A DNA stretch of 64,000 nt, from positions 96,158 to 160,157 of the forward strand of contig RDEW01000029.1 in assembly GCA_011109175.1 (NCBI GenBank), written 5' to 3'. This DNA is from Dicyema japonicum (Eukaryota; Dicyemida; Rhombozoa; Dicyemidae). Made by a program: the position numbers and the translations under genes. Below the pieces are notes generated by a model. It had not been told where the DNA came from and made no database searches. It was given only the letters and a program-made list of their open reading frames with translations. Positions within the stretch are counted from its first letter, which is position 1. Every line of letters starts with the position of its first letter. Shown here piece after piece: positions 57,761 to 64,000 of the stretch.

Positions 57761-57769
57761 AAATTTTGG

Positions 57770-58235
57770 GTGGCTTTACATGTGCTCTGGACTGTACAAG
57801 CTGTCAAAGCAATATTTGACTTAATGGTTGACTGCAACAGTTCTGTCTCCTCCAGAATTGAAGAAATGGCATCTGATATTGAAGAAACCTTATGCTCACT
57901 GTTAAGGTCTCCTATGCTTAATTTTTTAATTTTAAATTAATATTTGATAATATTAATTTTGGTCTCCCTGGTTTTGACATGGGACGGGATTGTCTCCACG
58001 TACTACAGAAATCATTTGAAAGCTGTCGATTGATGTGACATTAGCGTATATTCAATCGGTGGTTTTAAAGAAGACATTAGAAAGCATTATTGTCGCGCAC
58101 AAAAATGGAATCAAGACACCAACTGACGAAATTTTTTACGCGTTGAGGCGACTGGAAGAGCGAACAACTCATTATATTGGCGGACCCACAGTCCGAGGAA
58201 AAAGTGGATGGCTGGTGAAGACCCTCGTAAAATAA
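57770..58235 (+). pseudogene. LINE-associated C-terminal fragment
   Basis: 'HVLWTVQAVKAIFDLMVDC' and, after an A/T-rich gap, 'VSLVLTWDGIVSTYYRNHL' and 'LAYIQSVVLKKTLESI' appear in two frames. The 'TWDG.V...Y...L' and 'AYIQ..VLKKTLE' blocks are ones I associate with polyproteins of animal LINEs; the exact family is from recall. Frame breaks make it a remnant. Confidence 0.45.
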
Positions 58236-58539
58236 GGATATGTTAGTTTAGTTTACCCTCATCATAGTTGACATTAATTTTATTCAAATTCAAAAATTTT
58301 CTCAAAATCTGGTCATTTGGCAGTGCGCTCTAATGATAGAAAATCAGTTCCGACGTAAAATTTGAAAAAATGGCCAAATAAATCAACAATTGATAAAAAT
58401 TGCATCTTAATGCGCGCTGACTTACAAAAGGTTAAAAACTTAATAATTTCTGCTGGTTCTTCATAAGGCATCTCAAAACGGTAAGTCTTAATTACGGATT
58501 CATCACGTCCATCTCTTCGGCTGATTGAAAAAAACTCTT

Positions 58540-59075
58540 ACTATAGTTTTCGGGAGGTCTGGACGGGACTGAGAGCTGGATTCCCGAAGAACGCTAATAA
58601 ACAACGAGAATGGGACAAGCTTTTAAGCTCTAAGGTCAGAGATAAAACCTGTGCTTGATCGGCATGGATGTCTGCATTCTGCATTGACGAACAAGAGTGG
58701 AGCCTGGATCAGAGCATTACCGTTGACCTCACTGGACACTATTGGATGACGACGCGACCAGGATTGGCGTTTCCGTCCGCCTCGGAATGGATGTTTGCAC
58801 GATCCATTGGTGTAGATGTGGAGGAATGGTCGACGCGAAAGGTCTTCACGCTCAGGAGACTGTTTGGGCACGTGCTTAGAATGAACGTGAATGCCCAATA
58901 ATGGACAATTACTTCAACAATGAGGACAGGCCTAAAGTCACTCTCCATGTGACTCTAAATAGGGATCTTTATGGGATTGGAAGAAAACCTAAACGTGCGG
59001 ACGACTTTGAAGATGCAAACAACAGAGACCGATGGAGACGCCTAGTGAAGAAAATTTTGAAACGAGACCTTAGTT
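58540..59075 (+). pseudogene. RTE/jockey-like LINE C-terminus remnant
   Basis: 'RRLFGHVLRMNVNAQ', then, in another frame, 'RPKVTLHVTLNRDLYGIGRK' and 'DDFEDANNRDRWRRLVKKIL' before the stop. '..LGHVLRM...' followed by 'RDRWR.LV' is typical of the last residues of many LINE polyproteins. One frameshift separates the parts. Repeat C starts immediately after the stop (59085), suggesting that repeat C is the non-coding 3' end of this LINE. Confidence 0.65.
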
Positions 59076-59079
59076 AACT

Positions 59080-59205
59080 TGCCGTTTGTGGGAACCTTTC
59101 CAATCGAGTGAGGGAGAGCAAATGAACCTTTTGTATGTCAACCTAGCACTGGCCGTCATCTGAGACCAAAAGATCATATGACTTACTCTAGAACGATAAG
59201 ATAAC
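59080..59205 (+). repeat. Repeat C (copy 4)
   Basis: 'CCGTTTGTGGGAACC', 'CGAGTGAGGGAGAGCAAATGAACC' and 'ACTGGCCGTCATCTGAGACC' follow the repeat C order. It abuts the stop codon of the LINE remnant at 58540-59075. Confidence 0.65.
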
Positions 59206-59209
59206 TAAC

Positions 59210-60270
59210 AGAGGAAGGTAGAAGAAGCTCTACCATTTAGCCAGTAGGGGAATCGAACAAAAGACCAGAAAATGGAAACGGGATCTAGTAAAGGAGGACT
59301 GTACGTTCCAAGAGACCGTGTTCGACATAAGTGGGCAAAGTGGCCACTTTACTTGTCATAGACGATAAACGACATAAAGAGCGTTCTCAGTGATACTTAT
59401 ACTCTTGAAGATAGAAACTTCAAGGAAGAACTCTTAGCAAAAAAGTAAAATAGTCTCCTGGTGGAATGAAGAGATGGATCTGTTTGAATACCTCCAAAAG
59501 AAATCTTCAATTAAGTAGCCACATGGAACCACGTGCCTAGTTATATTCATAATTAAAGGATAAGTTTATGAAATATTTTGGTTAGAAAAGGGATAAAAAG
59601 CTCATTCGGATTAGGTAGATCACTTAGTATGGTTAGGGATGAGTTGGTGCTCTTTACATGCAGTAAATACCGCCGTAATAGCAGTTAGAGTCTCAGTGTT
59701 CAGCATTTCTTGTACAATCCAAAGGCTGCTGATAATCTATGTCCCTACCAGTGAGGACGGTATCATCAGTGTATGAAAAGAGAGGTACAGGTTAAAGAGT
59801 CAGCCGAACGTGGGGAACTCCATTGGAAAGGAAATGAGTCTTCGAGGACCGCTCAATGATAGGTTAGTTTGGCTCACCTACTCGATTAGTGCTGACCTGT
59901 TTAGCCTATCGTATTCTACAGACCAGCTTATTAGAGGAAACAGAGAGGGGGATACCGGAGAGATCTTGGGGAATGATAGTTTATCATTATGCCAAGTAGG
60001 GGTTCTTGTATAAGATCCTCCAGTGCTCAATCACCATTCCCCCTCTTATCATGAGCTTGCAACGTAAACCAAGAGACAAGGCTTCGATCTAAAAAAAGTA
60101 GCACATTTGTCGTTTATGGATGCAGAGACTGCTAGTCAATGACTCTAACGACGTTTCTAAAACCAATATGGTACATAAAAATACAGTGTAGATAATCTAC
60201 TTTAAAGATTAAAGATACAGTGTAGATAATCTTAATCATAGGAGACTCTAATAACGAGTTTCATTAAATG
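59210..60270. other. LINE debris, no gene
   Basis: 59600-59830 resembles the minus strand of the 23500-23600 LINE ('ATCATCAGTGTATGAAAAGAGAGG' against 'GTCATCCGCATATGATAGGAGTG'), i.e. an inverted RT fragment. 60170-60230 holds a 19-bp direct repeat (ATACAGTGTAGATAATCT twice). Confidence 0.4.
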
Positions 60271-60274
60271 AAGT

Positions 60275-60480
60275 ACAGTAAATCTTCTCAAATCCGCCAT
60301 TCAATGCTCCAAAATACATTTTTCTCTAACAAAATACGACATTTTCTCGAATCCGCCACATTTTTATTAAAAAATCAATTTTTATTCTAAAATTTTATTA
60401 AACGTGTTAAATTATCTCTCAAGTGTTGGTGACGTAACAAGGATGAATAAAATTTTGAAAAAATTCAAATATAATTTTTT
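60275..60480 (+). mobile_element. Possible pogo-type element end
   Basis: 'CAGTAAATCTTCTCAAATCCGCC' at about 60277 resembles the CAGTAAAACCTTATTAATC end of the pogo element at 9526-10827 and has an internal near-repeat (CTCGAATCCGCCACA at about 60347). The partner end was not found. Confidence 0.35.
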
Positions 60481-60609
60481 ATTGTTTTGTTGTTAAAACA
60501 AAATAAAATAAACAAAAAGGTCATATATTGGCCGAAATGCAAATTATAAAATTTATTCAACGTATGCAAAATATCCACTTCCCGGGTGTCCGAAATCTTA
60601 ATTTTTATG

Positions 60610-60880
60610 AAAATAGCAGGATTGTGCCATGTGGTTACTTGATTGATGATTGCTCCACCTTGGCCAGCATTCGAAAGGATCCATTTATTCATTTAACCGG
60701 GTGACAATTTCGTTCCCCGGACAACGCTCTCTGGATCGCTGTGCTCGTATGAGGGTTCTGCTGGAACGCGTCAGGATCAAGGAATTAGTTAGTTTGGCGT
60801 TATCCCTGGTAAGGTCACGTGGTGCCAACGTTATTGTGGTCCCATGTGGTTACTTGATTGAAGATTTCCGGTCGCTTCTT
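60610..60880 (+). repeat. Repeat D (copy 2)
   Basis: 'GTGCCATGTGGTTACTTGATTGATGATT', 'CCAGCATTCGAAAGGATCCATTTATTCATTTAACC' and 'GCTGTGCTCGTATGAGGGTTCTGCTGGAACGCGTCAGGATCAAGGAATTAGTTAGTTTGG' (positions 60618-60798) parallel 5055-5310. A second start block (GTCACGTGGTGCCAACG) follows at 60824, so two copies may be adjacent. Confidence 0.65.
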
Positions 60881-60929
60881 CTGTTCCTCCTTTTTCCTTT
60901 CAAAAAGAGTGGCGTCATGTAATCTTTTT

Positions 60930-61040
60930 GTCTTAGGTTGTGTCCAGTCCCAGGGAAAAGCAACACGATCATTTGTTCTCTCCCAATTCACTGGAAGAGT
61001 TTCCACAACTATAAATTGGGTACACTCCCTTCTGATATCC
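60930..61040 (-). repeat. Repeat C (copy 5, inverted)
   Basis: The minus strand reads 'AGTTGTGGAAACTCTTCCAGTGAATTGGGAGAGAAC' over 60975-61010, the repeat C core in reverse orientation. Confidence 0.55.
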
Positions 61041-61044
61041 AGAA

Positions 61045-61920
61045 AAGATTCACGGGGTTACTTACGACTAACTAATGATCTTCTCTCAAGAAGTTTTTAT
61101 CAAAAGTCTCTCGAAGTTTAATTTATTGTGCTTCTTCCCCCTGTGGACTGCACATTCAGATTGTACTCCAGGTCATCGTTTCAAAAATTGAATATGTCCG
61201 TCCCCCGTTGAGGTTTACAATATCCTCACCCAAACTCAATAAGCTAAATTCAATCAGACGGAGAACTACACGTTTGCATCCTACACTATTACAACCCCCT
61301 TCTCACTTTCCTTTCAGAAGAGTCCACGCGGAACCACCCTGTGGTTCTTCTAGAACCAGGATCGACCTAAAAGACCAGGTCGAATTTTTTTGTAAGGATT
61401 CGCGGAGGCTCTACCGTCCTACATTGGAAACCCCCACATGAAGGGTCTGAAATTAATGGAGGCTGGATCACTCAATTAATGTTCTTGGGGGTCTCCAATA
61501 AATGTCGTATACATATGAAAAAATCTGTGACTCTACAATAAAATTGAGAAAACACGATATTAGGGTGACTTTACGGAGGCTATCAAATCACAGTCTTATA
61601 TCCACCAAAGAATTTCATAATTTATCAACTTTTTGAAATCTCATTTTTAAACCAGAAAACCACAGTCCCCAAAGACCACGATAAAACCAAACCACGTGAT
61701 TCAAACACATTGCTGGAGTGACCTCATCTTTTCCTATCTAAACAAATATCAATATTTTATTTTTTGTTATAAATAAAATTATAAATTTAATAAATATTTT
61801 AATGGATAATAATAACAATAAATAAATGAATAAATTTTATCACTGACAGTCTATAATGGTTAATTACTTTCAATAAATTAAAAGAGCACTTTAGGTAGGA
61901 CTTCATCTCAGTTATCAGCC
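61045..61920. other. Spacer with repeat ends and EB1 upstream region
   Basis: 61440-61480 has the LINE-type ending 'GAGGCTGGATCACTCAATTAATG'. 61740-61830 is very A/T-rich and is the likely EB1 promoter, with one ACCACGTGATT at about 61690 upstream of it. Confidence 0.4.
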
Positions 61921-62746
61921 ATGAGTAGGAAAAACTTAATTATTTGGCTTAATTGGGTCCTCAAATCGAGTTATGAGCAACTTGAAGATTTATACACAGG
62001 TTTGTTTGTTTGAGGAATCGATAGGGGCTGCTTATTGCCAACTACTACACAGAGCATATCCAAGTAAGTAACTGGCACGTGATTTAGATGTCGTGCCTAT
62101 CAAACGAGTGGCCTTTTCCTCGACAAAAGACTTTGAATATTCCTCAAATTACAATATTTTGAAAAATGGTCTAAAAAACCTAAAGATTGATAAAGTCATA
62201 TTTACCATTATTTTTAGTCCATAGATTCCCGCCGACTAACGGATGGGTGTTACCAAGATCATTTGAGCTTCCTTCAGTGGTTCAAGCATCTGCTTGACAG
62301 TCTCAATATTTACAGTGATGAGGACTACGATGCTCTGGCAGTCCGGGGAAACCAATATCTTGGATCTCCACCAAGTCTGTTCAACGTTTCAATTCAAAGA
62401 CAAAAAAGTATCTTCAAAAAAGATGAATAAAACAAGTCTGATGAACTCGAAGACCAAAATGAGTAGTCAATCCTTAAAAAACTTTGAGGAACATAAACTG
62501 CAGTTGAAAGTGAACGAACTGACAGAACAGGTTGGCTTCTTTTAAACTTTCCCGAAGATGAAGAAATTGTACGACGAGGGCTGTCTGGTTGAGGACGAAA
62601 GGGACTTTTATTACCAAAAACTGGGATCCATCGAAAGATTAATCCACCGAGTCGTGTCGTGCAGTAAAGTCAACCCAACCTCTCTGCTTACTGAACTTTA
62701 TGACATTTTGTATGAAGGTCAACTATCGGATCAGGAAGTTGACTAA
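61921..62746 (+). CDS. MAPRE: EB1 family microtubule plus-end protein
   Basis: It tracks growing microtubule ends. It has six exons, with introns 62000-62024, 62064-62087, 62195-62217, 62375-62399 and 62531-62557 (25, 24, 23, 25 and 27 nt). The coding total is an exact multiple of three; 233 residues (human EB1 268). Start MSRKNLIIWLN matches 'SRHDMLAWIN' of EB1, so the short N-terminus before it is lost. The calponin-homology domain continues 'GAAYCQLLHRAYP', 'IKRVAFSS', 'YNILKNGLKNLKIDK', 'LSFLQWFKHLLD' and 'DEDYDALAVRGNQ', as in EB1. A Lys/Ser linker leads to the end-binding dimer domain 'KLYDEGCLVEDERDFYYQKLGSIERLI' (split). The usual acidic EEY/F tail is missing: the protein ends 'QLSDQEVD', so binding of CAP-Gly partners through an aromatic end may be lost. 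Confidence 0.93.
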
Positions 62747-62749
62747 GGC

Positions 62750-63190
62750 AGCTGTTACAGTTTTAGTTGATCCTTTGTCCTCTTTAAAGTTATGGTCATG
62801 ATTCCCTATAATCTCACATCGACTGGTAATCAACCACAGTCATATCTAATCATAGCGATAAGGGCTGCTATCCTTTATAGACGATCTACGTTCCCCACGT
62901 ATTATCTATCGAACGTTTCTAAAGTTTAACTGAGAGCTGTTAAATATGTAGTTGCATTGAAGTTTTATTTCTTTATCATCCCTCCCGTCGAGGAGAGTCG
63001 TGTTTCCGTTACTTAAACCTCCATTTATGAGGACAAACTATTAAGAAATGAATGAAAGGTTTTGTTAATGGAAGAATGAGGACAGGTCATCGGGAGTGTT
63101 CTTACTCTTCCTTTTCGGTTGCTGTGAGTCAATTTTTGGGGACCCCTAGATTTAGAAGATAAAAAATAGGAACCCTAATTTTTAACATTA
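62750..63190. other. No gene recognised
   Basis: Mixed, slightly AT-rich; no repeats recognised. Confidence 0.35.
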
Positions 63191-63198
63191 AAATTTAT

Positions 63199-63542
63199 TT
63201 ATACTACACTAATGTTTTTGCAACTAAAATTTGGAGTATCATTTTGTAAGCTATGAACTGTCAATTTTCTCACAATGTTCTGTCTCCCCTCAACCGGCAT
63301 GTTCTTAGAAGTATATTTCAATTTAGAGTTTGTTTTAAATGCAAAATCAATGTGAATTCTGTCCTGCATATTTATTAAAAGATTTGGGATCTCTGGTCTT
63401 CTGCTACAGATGGTCACACGCATGTTGTCTTCAACCCGAAGACGATCCCTATATCTGTGAGATGTAGCCTCAAATTTGGTCAAAATTTAATTTTTTTACT
63501 ACCATTCACAGGTGCCGCTGCAAAAATATCTGATTTCCTCAT
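63199..63542 (-). CDS. Small basic protein, unrecognised
   Basis: ATG 63542 opens MRKSDIFAAAP. A 41-nt GT-AG intron (63469-63509) then joins in phase 0 to the 90-codon frame that ends at 63199. The sum is 100 residues and a multiple of three. The protein is basic and beta-rich in pattern ('NMRVTICSRRPEIPNLLINM', 'RIHIDFAF'). No family recognised. Alternatively the gene has more exons upstream. It ends next to an A/T-rich region. Confidence 0.4.
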
Positions 63543-63929
63543 TCCACATAGTCTTGGATCAAATTAGAAAATTTATGGCAGGGGTAACTTACAGAAGCCA
63601 TTCTTGAAGTTTTACTTGTTTTATCATGGAACTGGAAAGTTTTTTTTGATCAACAAATCGACATTCGGAAAGATTTTGTAAATACACGAATGTGTGATTT
63701 TTGCTGCAAATTTTTCTAAAATCAGAAGATATTCTAAAGACGTTGATCTTCTTATTTCTCCGATAGAGGCTGTAACAATCAAAAACAAGACAAAGGAGAA
63801 AATTTATTGAACTTGACTACCCCCGAAATGTTTCTGCCCAGAAGGGGAAATTAGCTTAAGTAGTTGGACATTTATCAGAATTAACTATAAAGAAATTTAT
63901 CGGAGATATTATGTCAACATTGTGTACAC

Positions 63930-64000
63930 GTCAGTGTCATAAGGATGGTAGTATAATGGTTCCGGGTTTGAATATCCCTGCTGTACGTTCCAGCTATAGA
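63930..64000 (+). mobile_element. SINE head cut by the window edge
   Basis: 'AAGGATGGTAGTATAATGGTTCC' (A-box) and 'GGGTTTGAATATCCCTGCTG' (B-box variant) are followed by 'TACGTTCCAGCT', where family 1 has 'TACATTTCAGTT'. The body would lie beyond 64000. Confidence 0.65.

Overview
The window is nuclear DNA of a very compact, AT-rich animal genome, most likely a dicyemid mesozoan (Dicyema-like). I reconstructed about 90 GT-AG introns by joining exons that match conserved proteins. Nearly all are 20-29 nt long, with 22-25 nt the commonest. Introns this short are a published hallmark of dicyemids. The proteins are metazoan: a CREB-type bZIP, ADAR, heterotrimeric G-alpha, receptor-type guanylate cyclase catalytic region, galactosylceramidase, membralin, EB1 and CFAP119. 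The species call is inference; orthonectids or another reduced lophotrochozoan remain possible.

Layout, left to right. 1-11 kb: repeats, with a small two-exon gene (2.7-3.0 kb, -) and the KEOPS subunit PCC1 (5.7-6.0 kb, -). 11.3-13.6 kb: GALC (-, 17 exons). 13.9-15.3 kb: LINE and SINE debris. 15.8-17.9 kb: CTC1-like telomere protein (-), divergent from a TBC1D8/9-type Rab-GAP (18.1-21.5 kb, +) across about 210 bp. 21.9-24.3 kb: SINEs and a decayed LINE. 24.6-26.4 kb: ADAR (+). 27.1-28.0 kb: ribosomal protein uL2/RPL8 (-). 28-32.9 kb: repeat-rich, no certain gene. 32.9-33.4 kb: CREB (+). 36.4-38.2 kb: cytosolic asparaginyl-tRNA synthetase (+), convergent with membralin (39.3-40.7 kb, -). 42.1-42.7 kb: ZMAT2/SNU23 (+). 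43.8-44.6 kb: La-motif protein (-). 46.0-46.6 kb: unrecognised two-exon gene (+). 47.1-48.0 kb: CFAP119 (+), tail-to-tail with a guanylate cyclase (48.0-50.0 kb, -). 50-54.5 kb: LINE remnants. 54.6-55.8 kb: G-alpha (+). 56-61.5 kb: repeats. 61.9-62.7 kb: EB1/MAPRE (+). 63.2-63.5 kb: small unrecognised gene (-). The window ends inside a SINE.

The genes do not form one pathway. They are housekeeping and signalling genes packed into AT-flanked islands. Three could share a signalling context (G-alpha, guanylate cyclase, CREB), but nothing in the sequence shows that they are linked. Between islands lie at least two tRNA-derived SINE families, 3'-end fragments of several LINE families, a pogo/Tigger-like element and several unclassified dispersed repeats.

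The most unusual global signals are the very short introns and a strong excess of the palindrome CACGTG: about 58 copies counted by eye where base composition predicts roughly 8-10. No gene cluster looks like a new defence or biosynthetic system.
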